The position numbers and the translations under genes were made by a program. From contig NW_004797388.1 in the NCBI RefSeq assembly GCF_000002075.1, positions 437,607 through 501,606 on the forward strand: 64,000 nt of DNA, in the 5' to 3' direction. The notes beneath the pieces were generated by a model. That model saw only the letters and a program-made list of their open reading frames with translations. It made no database searches and was not told the DNA's origin. Positions 1-11,295 of this stretch are shown in pieces; within the stretch, counting starts at the first letter, position 1, and every line of letters begins with the position of its first letter. Source of the DNA: Aplysia californica (taxonomy: Eukaryota; Mollusca; Gastropoda; Aplysiida; Aplysiidae).

Positions 1-18
1 TTGAGGGGATGTAAGAAC
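1..18 (+). CDS. LRR gene, 3' end of an exon cut by the window edge
   Basis: The first 18 bases read LRGCKN and are followed at once by a strong donor (gtaagta, from 19). Phase 0 fits the next exon, which starts with LRNDC; joined they make a normal LRR core. Confidence 0.65.
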
Positions 19-3000
19 GTAAGTAGAAATGAGAACAACAAAATAAGTTTCTCGGTTAATTTTTTTTTAGTGTGATATTGGCTCCAAGTTGAAAAGAGCT
101 TTCTTGGTGTTTTTGTATCTGCTGGATTATATTGTATTTTCGCTTTTCGAAGTGAATAGAAACCTAAAGTTTTGTAATGATTGAAATTGAAGTGCAGGAT
201 CGAAGCATCAACCACCGACAGTTTGTGAGCTTGCTGGTGGGATTTGCTATTTCTATTACCATTTACTGTCGTCCTTTGCTACCCACCTTTTTTATGTTTG
301 TTGCTCTCTAGCAACCCTTCTTGGACACTTAAGAGTAAGAGTTGCTAGAGCCGTAACACCTCTATCTAACCAAAGCAGCGACCTCCTGAATAATTTCAAG
401 GCGGGGAACATAAAATATTTGTCAAAGGTAAAACCCAATCACCTCACAGATAATTTTAAAATGTTTGAATTTAGAGTGGACTGCGCGTGTGGCTTGCTGG
501 TGATAAGGAGTTACTACTGTTTAGCACTCACATAGTGAAATCAGGGGTATGAGGATATCTTTTTGTTATGTGCGAAGTTCACTGTTTGCATTTCAGAAAC
601 GAGACAAAGAAATTACATGAATGAGAAAAATCTGCGGACCTAAAAATGTATTCCCTCTGTTCGTGTCTGCTAGGTGTGTACTATTCCTTTGTTAATTATG
701 TCTGTCTTTTTCACTCTTTTCCTATCATTTATAATAATGTTGATGCACTTCTGTTTTCATCAAACTGTTCCTTATTTCAGCTTCGGAATGACTGTATTCG
801 TAAGGTCGTCCGAAACTGCCCCCGCATCCACACCCTGGTTCTGGCAAACTGTCAGCAGATTTCTGATATTGCTGTGACTGAAATTGCCACCTACCTCAAG
901 AATACCCTCATGTAAGTGTAGGCAAGGGTTCTTTTGCCCTATACTGCTCTTTTAACAAGTTTGGAGCCTTTTGGGAGATGGAAATCCTCTTTTTCTCCTT
1001 GTACTAAAAAAAGAATCTTTTCGAAAAGGTGATGTTAATTACATCTTTCTTCAATGAAAAAAACCCAATGATTTTGTTAGTTTAACATGAAATATACATC
1101 TTCAGAATTACCTGAATTGTGTTTAATTTGATATTTCTGCATCATCAGCAAGCTTTAGCATGATTACTCTTCTTCACCAGTCAACTGATAAGGAGTTTGA
1201 AAGTTTATCTCAGAGACGTCCTTTGTTTAGTGGAGCATCCAACTTTTTCACAACAAAAACACCTCATGGGTGATTGGCAGGTGCTCCTGTGTGGTTTGCT
1301 CATTCTTTCCCATCAAACATCTACCGTCCTTATCCCTCCTTCTTTTTTGTGTTTGTTACTCTAATCTTCGTCACCTATGTGACTTGTGTTGCGAATGCCA
1401 TAAAAAAGGCTTACTAAAAATAAAACAAACAAAAAGACCCTACAAAGTGTAGTTTATATTTGTGTTTGGCAAGGATAACATTTTGGATAGTGTCTTGGAT
1501 AATGGGAAATGAGACAATAGTTCCTTGTTAACATATTAACTGTGTTTGGCATCATTGTGTTTCAGGTGTCTGGATGTGTGTGGCTGTGACAACATCAGCG
1601 ACCAGGGAATCGTTACCCTGGCTAAAAACTGTGACCGCTTGACCACTTTGGACATTGGCTCCACTCGCTGCACTGGCAGCAGGTGATTTGACGTTCATCT
1701 GTTGTGGGAGGGGGGGGAGTATTTTCTTTTCTTTCTTCCCAAATTCTAAATGTCAAATGTGAGGCAGCGTGGTGTAATCAGGCACTCGTCAAAACAATAA
1801 AATCAAAGAAAACGGCATCTTTTTAGGCACTGGGAATTTTTTTTTTAATTTTCTTTTTTTCACCTTAACACCTTTAATGTCCATTTAGAAATGTATTTCT
1901 GTTTGGAGGTTACCAAAAAACGTTCATATAAGACAAAAAAATGTACATTTTCAGTTTCCAGGCACGCTCAAGATAAATTGAAAGTCACTAAACTGTGGCC
2001 ACCATTTGTCACCGTACCACCTTCAATCGCAAATATCTCGGACTTCTATTCAAGATACAGACTTCAACATAAGTTAAGGACCACTTGAAAACACTCTGAG
2101 TGATCTTCTTGGGTCGACTGTCACGTTGGCATTCTTGGACTGATCCAGTGGCTTGATGACGCTGCCTCAGGCTGACAATGACAGAGTGTGACACTGCAAG
2201 CCTTCTGGTAACTTCTCGGGCTCCTACTTCATCCTGCAGCCATGCCATAACTCTGGCACGATCAAAATCTCTCAGCTTTCTTCTTTGTGGCATGTTGGGA
2301 CGATACTGGATTTTGTGCAAACGACGGCTTATATGGCAACCAAAGTGAGCACAGTTCGAGACCATACATGCGTTCATGATGTGCACCGGAAATTTTAACT
2401 GAGGGGATGTCCATGATGTGGCACAGCAAGTTTGGCTAAAATTCCCCGAGGATTTCTGTGCTGCATGTGGTTTTGCCCCTTTAGGAAGCTTTGCTGTGCG
2501 CACTGGTAACCCATTAACACTTTCAGAGCTTTTTTTTTTTATTAAAAAAAAAACAGGGCTGTCTGTCAAGGTGGTCCTTACCTTATGTTGGTCTGTAGAT
2601 TGGTATTTTTTTCGTCAAATGCAAAACAAATGAACACGCTTTCATTTGATATTAATAACTTTATATCCTAAAAACTGACAAGAGCCTGATTCCACCACGT
2701 TGTGACACAAATGATTAACCCTTTGGTTTGAGTCCTGATCTCCTGATGCCACCATGCCCCTCTGCCTAAGCTCCTGAGCAATATATTACTCCAATACCTA
2801 TCATCGTTAAAATCACATTGAGAAAATGCCTGTTTCTCCGATATGAGTGTACCAAATTTCAAGCATTTTGTGGAATCAGTTGTTGGAAAGAAACAGTTCT
2901 TTTTCTCGTTTTCTCAAAACGGCTAAAAATGACTTGGGTATTTATCTTATGAGTGTGACTCTTTCTCTTGATGCATGTGTGCTGGATAGCTAGTCATGGC

Positions 3001-3156
3001 GCTCTTATCATGATTATCTTTATATTTACAGTTATTTTGTATTGTTTTGTTTCATTAGAACAATAATGATAATAATAATATTTATTATAGTTATTATTAT
3101 TATTAATGACAATGATTATAATGATTATAACGATAATAATAATAATTATTATTATA

Positions 3157-3195
<39 letters not shown>

Positions 3196-4703
3196 GCTGT
3201 TGTTGTTGTTGTTGCTATGTTATTATACAGGTAATACTGGTATTATTGTTGTTGTTGCTATTTTCATTATTGTTAATTTTTAAATTTTATTTTTTTAACA
3301 AGATATCTTTCTGTCACTAAGAACAGTATAGTGATAATTGTGTCCGTGTCTGCAATGTTTATTTCAATGCAAACGTCTCTCTGTGTGTTGTCGACAGTAT
3401 GTACCAACTGGCCAGCAACAGCTGCAGTCGATGGCTGGAGACAGTGAAGCTGAGCTTCCTGAGCTCGGTCACAGAGGCAAGCTTGACCAGCCTTATTAAA
3501 CAGTGCCCCAGGTATGATCATAATGATAGTAATAGAAATAATAATAATTACAATAATATTTATATAAATATTAATAACTATAATAATAATAGAAATTTTT
3601 GTATGGCACAAATTTACTATCAACAGCAAGCTCTATGCACTTTACAATATGGATTATTAACCCAGCAGACCTGATAGTGTTATGAAGCAATCTCGGCTTC
3701 CTGGGAAACATGCAGTGCAAGCTGTCATTTTACAAGTGCTAAGACACTAATGTACTGACAATATCTGTGGCTGTCTGTGGTCCATTTGAATTTGGGTGAA
3801 GTGAGGGAAAAACATTTTTGAAAAGCGCCTTTCCTCAGGACATAACATCGGGCCTGAGCTTCGAATCCCTGAACCCGCAACCTTCCATTTATGAGTCCAG
3901 TAGCCTGTCCACAAGACTGCAGATGCTAGTATGATCAAGCCTGTATTTTAGTCAGACAGGCCTTCGAAACAACAAGGCCGTTTTAACATAAGAACAAGCC
4001 TAAACGTGCACAGGCTTATAAAATATTCATGCTTTAAAATTTCTCCTTGTTGGTGATTGGCAGGAGCTCTGGTGTGGTTTGCTCCTTATTTCCTATCAAA
4101 CATTTATTGTCTTTATCGCTCCTCTTTCTTTTCTTTGTATATTACTCTCTTATAACGCCTCTAATTTTCTGTGTTTATATAACCTATTTGTATTGCAACT
4201 GTCGTAAAACTTTTTCTAAAACTAAAAACTGTATTCTTAAAAAAAAATATATAAAAAAGAAGTGCATAATCTAGACCCGTGGTTCTTGTAATCATGAATT
4301 GCGAGACTTGATTTTTTTTTTATTCAGCAGTATGTGTGAGGTGTTCTCTTGACCTGTGTACAACTCCCTCTCTGTTTGTCCGCGTGATGATGTTATGTAT
4401 TTCTTTATTTTGAAGAGTATAAAATTTGTCCTTCTGTTGTTTTAAAGGTTCCCCCTTTGGTGAAGTAGGAAATTGATGTAGTTGAAATGTGCCTTAAATG
4501 TTTTTGTTTTTTAATTCCCTCTTTGATGAAGTTGAAATGTTTCTTTTTTAATCCCCATTTATTTGTTATTTTTTTCTTGCAGACTGAAGCTAATTCATGT
4601 ATTTGGATGTTCATCCTTGAGAAATCTTGCCAAACTACGAGATCTCAACCCCAAACTTTGCCTGGAAGGCGACCATGATGTACGAAGGAGCTACGTTTCA
4701 TAA
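1..4703 (+). CDS. Leucine-rich-repeat protein (AMN1/FBXL, RNI-like), 3' part of gene, five exons
   Basis: Exons join as 1-18, 781-911, 1566-1682, 3398-3511 and 4583-4703 (stop TAA at 4701-4703). All four introns are GT-AG with matching phases (0, 2, 2, 2). The protein carries successive cysteine-containing leucine-rich repeats of about 26 residues, with cores such as VLANCQQISDIAV, CLDVCGCDNISDQGI and LIHVFGCSSLRNL. This is the pattern of RNI-like proteins such as AMN1, Rad7 and F-box/LRR ubiquitin-ligase adaptors, which use the repeats to bind partners. The last exon ends in a short polar tail after a repeat beginning CPRLKLIHVF. The N-terminal part, including any F-box, lies upstream of the window, so the exact family and the cellular role cannot be fixed. 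No frameshift or in-frame stop is seen; the gene looks intact here. The introns hold SINE-like repeats and a nested Tc1/MITE insertion. Confidence 0.85.
226..376 (+). repeat. SINE-like short interspersed repeat, diverged copy
   Basis: Shares a T-rich body (tttgctatttc, tttatgtttgttgctc) and the ending ccgtaacacctctatctaacc with about seven other copies in the window. It lies in the first intron of the LRR gene. Confidence 0.5.
781..911 (+). CDS. LRR gene, internal exon
   Basis: Acceptor ttatttcag ends at 780 and donor gtaagt starts at 912. The exon is read from phase 0 and leaves two bases (AT) for the next exon. It encodes a repeat with the core NCPRIHTLVLANC. Confidence 0.88.
1268..1434 (+). 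repeat. SINE-like short interspersed repeat
   Basis: Clear copy of the ~200-bp family. It starts near ggtgctcctgtgtggtttgc, has the T-rich middle with gtgtttgttactc, then cttcgtcacctatgtgac and ends in a t/a-rich tail with ctaaaaataaaac. Confidence 0.65.
1566..1682 (+). CDS. LRR gene, internal exon
   Basis: Acceptor ttcag ends at 1565 and donor gtgatt starts at 1683. The first base completes a Met codon. It encodes CLDVCGCDNISDQGIVTLA followed by the next repeat (CDRLTTLDI). Confidence 0.88.
2072..2583 (-). mobile_element. Deleted Tc1-like element nested in a MITE
   Basis: The ends aagttaaggaccacttga (left) and tcaaggtggtccttacct (right) are near-perfect inverted repeats, each bordered by TA (2070-2071 and 2584-2585), the Tc1/mariner target. 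On the minus strand it keeps only the N-terminal part of a transposase. The 512 bp compare with about 1.3-1.6 kb for whole elements. Confidence 0.75.
2087..2293 (-). pseudogene. Tc1-like transposase, N-terminal helix-turn-helix fragment
   Basis: Minus-strand reading from ATG at 2293 starts MPQRRKLRDFDRARVMAWL and runs through REVTRRLAVSHSVIV into RHQATGSVQE and SRPKKI. This is the paired HTH layout and the GR/RP linker typical of Tc1 transposases. The catalytic DDE part is absent because the element is internally deleted. Confidence 0.75.
3061..3205. repeat. (ATT/AAT)n microsatellite
   Basis: A long imperfect run of att/aat triplets in the intron before the third internal exon. Confidence 0.9.
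3398..3511 (+). CDS. LRR gene, internal exon
   Basis: Acceptor tcgacag ends at 3397 and donor gtatga starts at 3512. The incoming AG plus T gives Ser. It encodes a repeat containing WLETVKLSFLSSVTEASL and ends in CPR. Confidence 0.88.
3590..3938 (-). repeat. tRNA-derived SINE
   Basis: Read on the minus strand, it begins with an A-box-like stretch (ctgcagtcttgtggacaggc), then gactcataaatggaaggttg and a B-box-like gcgggttcagg. A conserved body (gcccgatgttatgtcctga) follows. It ends at aaatttgtgcc next to an att-rich tail. The tail half recurs at 11100-11295. Confidence 0.65.
4045..4232 (+). repeat. SINE-like short interspersed repeat
   Basis: Near full-length copy: it starts at ggtgattggcaggagctctg, has the T-rich middle with cctatcaaacat and ends cgtaaaactttttctaaaact. 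It sits in the last intron of the LRR gene. Confidence 0.65.
4583..4703 (+). CDS. LRR gene, terminal exon
   Basis: Acceptor tttcttgcag ends at 4582. The incoming AG plus A gives Arg. The exon encodes LKLIHVFGCSSLRNLAKLRD, then a polar tail ending DVRRSYVS and TAA. Confidence 0.88.
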
Positions 4704-5853
4704 ACAAGAGCATTAGGTGCCCTTTTTCCAAAAGTTTTTGGAATCCAGGACAAAGGGAGCGTCACTGACCTCTCATTTCTTTTACAGTATTTTATTGTCC
4801 TCTTTATGTTAACTCACTGACTGCCAGGGGGTGAATTCTCAATTTAACCCTGGCTGCCAGCAATTCAAGGTTGTTTTTAGAATATTCTTTGTCGGGTAAC
4901 TATTCAAAGCAGACCCTTTCCATTTTCACTTTTTATCAGTTTTCTGTTGTGTTTTTATTCAGCTAGGCCTACAAACTGATTTTTAATTGGTGTAAAACTT
5001 TTGTTTTGTATGGCAATTGTAAATATGGAGAAAAATTAACTCTGAGAATTACTAGTTGAGGAAGTACATGGTTTCCATGCTCAAAGGTCACACAAACTGC
5101 TCTCGAAGGAAGCTATGACTTTAACATGTGGGTATGTCTAAAAAGAGTACATGCCTACTACGTTTATATTACTATATTACACTATCGCCGATCGGCGTCA
5201 TGGGGGGGGGGGAGCCGGTGTCACCGATCAGAGCCCCGTGAGGGACAAGTTGTAAACAGCCTGAAAAAGGTGTATGCACTGAAGCAATAGCAGGACACTC
5301 AAAGATAATAAATACATTTCTCAAGAAAACTAAGCCCTTGGGATTTATGACAATGTCTTTTCATGATCAAGATTATTGTCATTTTACCCCATCTGTTTTT
5401 GAAATTTCATTCAACCACCATAGTATACAGCTAGGGAGTATCTTTGAGGAGAACTGACTGCAATTTAGGATGAAATAGTTTTGTATGGTGTCTGCTCACC
5501 TCACACTCTTTCCCCATGAGAAACACTGTACATTTTGAGATAATGGCTGTTCAGACAAAATATCGTCTAAATAAAGACAAAAATTAAGTACAACTGTACA
5601 TTTCCTAACTTGATTTTGTCTGAAAACCTGAACTTTATTTCTTCTAACAGAAAATGAGTGAATTCTTCTTAATTCCATTAATCCTTTCCCATTCTCTTAG
5701 CCTTTTCAGAATGAACAATATATTTCCTTTGTTTCTTTATAACGGGCTGAGTCAGTATTATCTTTATTATGTGGGTGAATTTTCTATTTGAATTTGAAGT
5801 GCTGTGACCATCCCAAAATCTATTATCACAATTTTTAGAAAGAAAAAAAGATA
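4704..5853 (+). other. 3' UTR and downstream sequence of the LRR gene
   Basis: No coding signal is seen. Possible poly(A) signals are an aataaa near 5311 and another near 5569; which one is used cannot be told. A run of ten G lies near 5203. Confidence 0.4.
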
Positions 5854-6650
5854 CAGTGGAACTCAGATTTAACGAGGTCGCTGGGCCTGACCTAAAATCT
5901 CGTTGAGTCTGAGTGTTCGTTATAGCAAACACGAGGTTTTTTGTAGATAATTACAGGCACTGAGCAAGTCATGTATAAAGAGAAGTCACAAGTAGTGCCT
6001 GAAATGCCTGCATTTTATGAGCTGTTTTAAAAAAAGGCTGATTCGTTCAAACGCACACGCATGTGTCCTCTCGATTGTTTACCAAAACGTTGTGTTGCTG
6101 TGTAGAGCCTAGCATACGGCAACTTTTGATTCCATAGATCTGCGCACAATTCATCACATAGATCTACGTCAAGACTAGCTTGTCATTGTAATAATGATCA
6201 GTTGCCGAGGAAAAAAAGACTGACGCATTTGTATCTGTGATGTTCAACGCCAGGACCGCTAGTGCCCCTCCCCGACACGCACACACAGCCACACGTGTGC
6301 AAGGCCGCCCATCCGACCCCGACACATGCCAGAGTAGACACGTGCACGTGCCAACAACGCATGTGTTGGTATGAAAAAAAGACCGCAACTGGTCGCATGC
6401 CATTGGCTAAGTGAATAATGGTTCACGATGCAGGTGCAATGGATGGTTTCCAGGAATATATAAAGTTTGTTCTCGGAGAAAAATGAGTGAAGCCACATCT
6501 GCAGGGGCTGTTCACCCTGGAAGCGACCTCGTTGAATCTGAGCCTGCTGATTTAAGTGCTCGTTGAATCCGGGTTATTTTGATTGATTTTAAAGAAGAAA
6601 AAAAATGGGGAATCTACCTCATCTCGTTGAATCCGAGCTCAGTTCCACTG
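5854..6650. mobile_element. Tigger/pogo-like non-autonomous element (797 bp)
   Basis: The ends cagtggaactcagatttaac and the reverse complement of gagctcagttccactg are inverted, and TA borders both sides (5852-5853, 6651-6652). The CAGT end and TA target fit pogo/Tigger elements. No transposase is present. Part of its interior recurs inverted at about 39190-39520. Confidence 0.75.
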
Positions 6651-6652
6651 TA

Positions 6653-8337
6653 GTGTTTTGTGTGTTAACTGCTTAATTATTTGCTCAGAATGGATTGAAA
6701 GGAAGTGCTAGCAAAGAAAAAAAATTGTTGTTGCTAGCTAAGTAAAAAGTCTTTCCTGTGGCTATCTGTACTGATGCCGCCAACAAGAGCAGGTCTCTTT
6801 CTTCCCCTGTATAATGTTGTAGAAATTGTAAATAAATAAAGCAGCATTCTGCAGAACAGATAGATCTTGGCGGTGAGATCTGCCTCCTTCTGCTTTGTTT
6901 TCTATACTGTTGTCCTTGTCTGCTGCCTGGCAAAATGTACGTACTTACTAATATCACTTTGTATCGTCAGGCTTTTGTTTGGCTCGTTTTGACATTCATT
7001 GTTTGCAATGTCATGATCTGAAATCTTGTGTTGTATTCTGATATTATTCAGCTTTGCTGTGATAAGTCTCTATTTAAAAGAATTGCTGGGTAGTGGAATG
7101 TCTCCTGTTGCCGATGTGAAGCTTGTTCTTTTTCTGCATTGCCATCTGTGAAAGAAGGCACAAACTTTGGACTAAAATAGTTTTTTTTTTAATGTGTGTT
7201 ATTGTTATATTTGTTTCATTGTCGTTGCAATGAAGATTTGTTGTGTGCAGTTTCGAGTATATTTTTTGCCTGACTTTTTAATTTTGCTTTTACTGTCCTA
7301 TGAGATAGAAAGATAGAGCTATGACTGAGAAAAATCAGAAAGATTTGTAATGGTCTTTTAAGTTTTGCTGACATAAAGCATCATTAAATGTTCACAACAG
7401 TTTATCCTCAGTAACAAGAAAATAAAATGTTACTGTTCCTACTTTTAGCATAGATGTTCTATACATATGAGAGTTTCCTAATCATATGACATGAGGGTTG
7501 AATATTGGCATCCATAGCCATAACAATGCTTCTGTTTTTTAAGGGATTTCCCCCCCACAACTATTGTATGATATGAAGTACTTCCAAGACTTGGCAGTTC
7601 TCACGACGAGTACCTCTCTGTAATGTAATATGTGCACCGTTGTGGTGTACTGGTGTTTCTTGTAAATAAGCTTGACTAATTGTAGCTGCAGAAAAATTTG
7701 CTCAAGTTGTGAAGCGTTTACTCCTTCTTTTTTTTTTTTCATTATTGAATTATTGTATCAGACCCCAGTGTACAGTATTAGCATAAATCCGTAAAAGCTG
7801 GGCTTGTTCATGCAATCATATTCGCTATCGAAACCGTTGGTTTTAAGTCTCAGGATTTAGAGATCTGGGGACCTGGCATTGGTTCTGGAATGATTCGAGT
7901 TCTTTGTCTTGTGCATGAAAGTCCTTGTTTCAATTCTAGCATTGGGAATTGTATTTTATATAGTATTTCTGTTTTTCTAATGGCATGTTGTATCCTGCTC
8001 AGCCTGGTTTTGGCCCTGACAGGCAGTAGTCGCAGCCTGCTCTCTAAATGAACTAAGTTATATGAGAAGATTTTCAATCAGTTTCTAACATTCAAAGTTT
8101 GGTGCCCAGTGACCTGGCTTTAAAGCTTTCCAAAAATTGTTTATTTGTGGTTGTGGGCCAGACAGTGTAAACCACATCCTACACTGCTTTAGGGAGTGCC
8201 ATATCGCCAACAAGGTGTACAAAGGGCTGACTGGATACAAGTTGGATTGACTGTAGAACATAGATTTTGCTTGATAAGTTAAGAAAAGGAATCCTACTTA
8301 GTTTTTTTTGCAACAAGAAAGCCTGAGAAAAAAATTA
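6653..8337. other. No gene recognised
   Basis: AT-rich single-copy-looking DNA. The segment near 7960-8040 (ctaatggcatgttgtatcct) resembles 19497-19555, suggesting a shared short repeat. No exon with a credible frame was found. Confidence 0.4.
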
Positions 8338-8339
8338 TA

Positions 8340-9163
8340 CAGTGGAATCCTGTTATAATGAGAGGGAGGGGACCGGTGCCAAATGTACGTTATATCAAGA
8401 TTCTCGTTATAAGGGATCCAGTAATAAATTTAAGGGAAATAGTAAAGTAGGCCTAATCTATGAGTCTGGTTTTCGGATTATTTCTTTATGTATTCTCCCC
8501 TAATGATGATTTTATTCAACATGACCTTTAAGTCTTACTTGATCAAAAGTCGAATCGGGTTTCTTTCTCAAACGCTAGCGATATTGACAGCTTGACATTG
8601 GCGATCAGAAAGAAAGTTCTCTAGGCTAACTCGCCCGCTGTGTTGTCCCCCACCCCATCACACCCTGTGGTGCGTTCCGTCTGCTTGCGCCCAATGGGAA
8701 CATACCACACCCCGCCCATGTCAAACACTCGCTCCGTCCATCACAGTGCAGCACTATGACCTCTCCATCCCCGCATTGGAGAAGTGAGAGACATGGTAGG
8801 CCAAGATAATCTAGAGTAGGCAGGCCTATCACGCAATGCGTTCTGCTTGTCTGTGCATGCCACATTCTCCCCACTCATTCGCTCCGGCCTTCATTATTGG
8901 CACACGTGGGCTCTCCCATTCTTTGTTTTGCAAGATCACCAACAAGTTTTTCAACTGGCGAGGTTTTACATGAATAAATGTCCTTGGCGCTGTGCACAGC
9001 AGCAGCAATATTCCACAATAACCGACTCGCGTGTTTCTTTGATTGTGCTATAGCAGTATTTTATTTACAAAGATAAAGAAGGGAAAAAAAACGGGGTTTT
9101 GGAAAAGTGTCCTCATAACAGACTTCTCGTTATTTCAGGACTCGTTATAAGTGGATTCCACTG
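8340..9163. mobile_element. Tigger/pogo-like non-autonomous element, copy 1 (824 bp)
   Basis: Inverted ends cagtggaatcctgttataat and ttataagtggattccactg are flanked by TA on both sides (8338-8339, 9164-9165). It aligns over its length with 48494-49318. No transposase is seen. Confidence 0.85.
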
Positions 9164-9292
9164 TATTTTATTCATTTGAACTCAAGTCAAGGGCTGTGAA
9201 TCGGAGGAATTTGTGTATCATTGCATCTTTCTTCGGATCAGAATCGGAAATTAAAGCCAGTTTATTTAAATCCCAAAGAATTTGTGGGAGAA

Positions 9293-9334
9293 TCTCTCTC
9301 TCTCTCACTCTCTTTCTCTCTCTCTCTCTCTCTA
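9293..9334. repeat. (CT)n microsatellite
   Basis: An imperfect run of tctctc units. Confidence 0.9.
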
Positions 9335-11099
9335 ACCTCAAGATTACTTCATCCAAGATTTATAAAGGATGGCAGTATACATACTTTCTTCCTGGTTTTG
9401 AGTATTTTTACTTCGGGTGAGGGGAGGGGGGGGTGTTTACACCATTTCGCAATGTTGTTTGGCCCTTCTACATACACAAACACTGTACTTAAAAATCTGT
9501 GTATATAGCAGCATTGTTTTTTTCTTTGATATAAAAGATAATGATGACTCTGTAGTCAGATTGCTGCGTTCTTTTGTTTCTGCATTTATTTATTCACTGT
9601 TCTCTGACTTTGAGTGCAAGTAGCACTTGTTAGAAAAGAAAACTGATCTCAGTCTTATTCTTATGAAATAAATGTTCATGCTTTTTTAAAATTGGTTATT
9701 TTTTGGCTGCTGAAGGTGAGGACATCCTGTTCACTTTCCGAACCGTACTTGTACCGCTTAAGCCACTTGTGACCTACGTGACGCATGCTGTCCGTCATTT
9801 TTTGTTTATATATGGCAAAGGAAGCAAGTTGCTGCTGTGGCGTACTGGAAGCATGAGGAATGCCGTTTTGTTGTAGTTTGTGTTTGGTGGAAAATGAACT
9901 GACCCTTATTTCATGAAGGGGTTAAGTGGAGCTTTTGAGTTCTGATCACTGCTGATGTTTTGTTTTTCTTATGTTTTTAAAAATTATTTTAGTGTGTAGT
10001 TGAAATTAGATTTTCAATTGAGAAGTGTGGAAATATTGTCTTTTATGAGTTGTTTACTGCTCCTGTCATGCTATTCATCAAATGGGCACACCCTGTCTTA
10101 ACTTGATACGCCTAAACTGTTTATTTTTACAGATTTGCAAGATTTAGATCTTTTGGAAGGCTTCATCTTTGTCTCATATTTATGCTCGTTTTAGATTGCT
10201 TTTAAAACTTTTATGTTTAAAAAGTAATTATCAGACATCGATTCTTTTTTGTTAAATTTTAAGATCAAGGAAGAAAGTCACATTCATTGTTTTAATGCTT
10301 CAGCTAAAATATTACCTTTCTGTCTGCAACGGAAATGGTTGGATTAGCCTTCTTCCTGGCATTTAAGATGTTGAGTTAATGAGGGCAAAAGGTTGTGGAG
10401 TTTTTAGGGCAGCGTGTGCTAACCATCTAGTCCTCAGAACTTCTACTCTACATTGGTTTCCAATGCTGGTTTTGGTTAGAAATTTTACACAATGGCTTTG
10501 ATTTTTTTAATGTTTGGCCAGGGCTATCAAAATTCACCGAATTTGATTTCTTGCGATCCCAATGAAGTATTTATGTTGGCTTGACAGTAACAGTAAAGTA
10601 AGTAGGTAGATAGGTATGTGTTTTATACAGTGTTTAAGGCCATTGTCCCCAACACATAAATCATACACATTTTAGTAATTTTACAGAAGAGAGTTAAGTG
10701 AAAACAGCATAAACTATAAAGGACATATATACCAAACACATTTTCAAATAGTTTTGTGTTAAACATTGTTGTATATTTGTCTCAGTGGGTTCAGTTAGGA
10801 AGGGTGGAATGAACAATTTCCTTTGACAGACCAGGCTTGAATCACAACAAATGAAGTGAAATTTATCTTTAATTTCTTGACAGCTGCACTTCTCACATAT
10901 GGGTGAATTTATGAATTCCCACGGATATAGAATTATTATTCAATGCAGGCTAAGAGTTGACACGAACAGTATAAAATATGATAACAAAAATGGATTTTCC
11001 AAAAACTATTTTCCCAAACCTTGAAATTTAGAGGGAATCGACCTTTTCATTTTCATTGTTATAATAATAGATAGCATTTTGTATTGTAACGCAAATTCC
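9335..11099. other. No gene recognised
   Basis: AT-rich, no coding exon or clear terminal repeats found. The part near 10560-10800 may be a diverged repeat. Confidence 0.35.
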
Positions 11100-11295
11100 C
11101 GCTCAACAGCAAGCTCTATGCACTTCACAATCTATACTTTTATCCCAGCAGACCTGAGAGCATTTCGAAACAACCTTAACTTCCTAGGAAGCATACAGTG
11201 TAAGCGGCCATTTATGGGGGCTAAAACACTAACATAACTGACAAAATCTTTCACTGTGTACCTCCCCGTTTATGGATTCAGTTTGATGTATTGTA
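11100..11295 (-). repeat. SINE 3' half, second copy
   Basis: The stretch caacagcaagctctatgcac through tttatcccagcagacctgag and ctaaaacactaacataactg aligns with 3620-3770 in the same orientation. The tRNA-like head is missing here. Confidence 0.55.

Larger units (their letters stand above)
1759..2708. mobile_element. MITE of the GTGAGGCAGCGTGG family, interrupted by a Tc1 insertion
   Basis: The left end tgtgaggcagcgtgg (1759) and right end ccaccacgttgtgaca (near 2708) are inverted. The inner sequence aligns with the whole copy at 63351-63793: the gcactcgtcaaaa start, the aacacctttaatgtcc segment and the final tgacaagagcctgattcc. The 512-bp element at 2072-2583 splits it. Confidence 0.7.
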
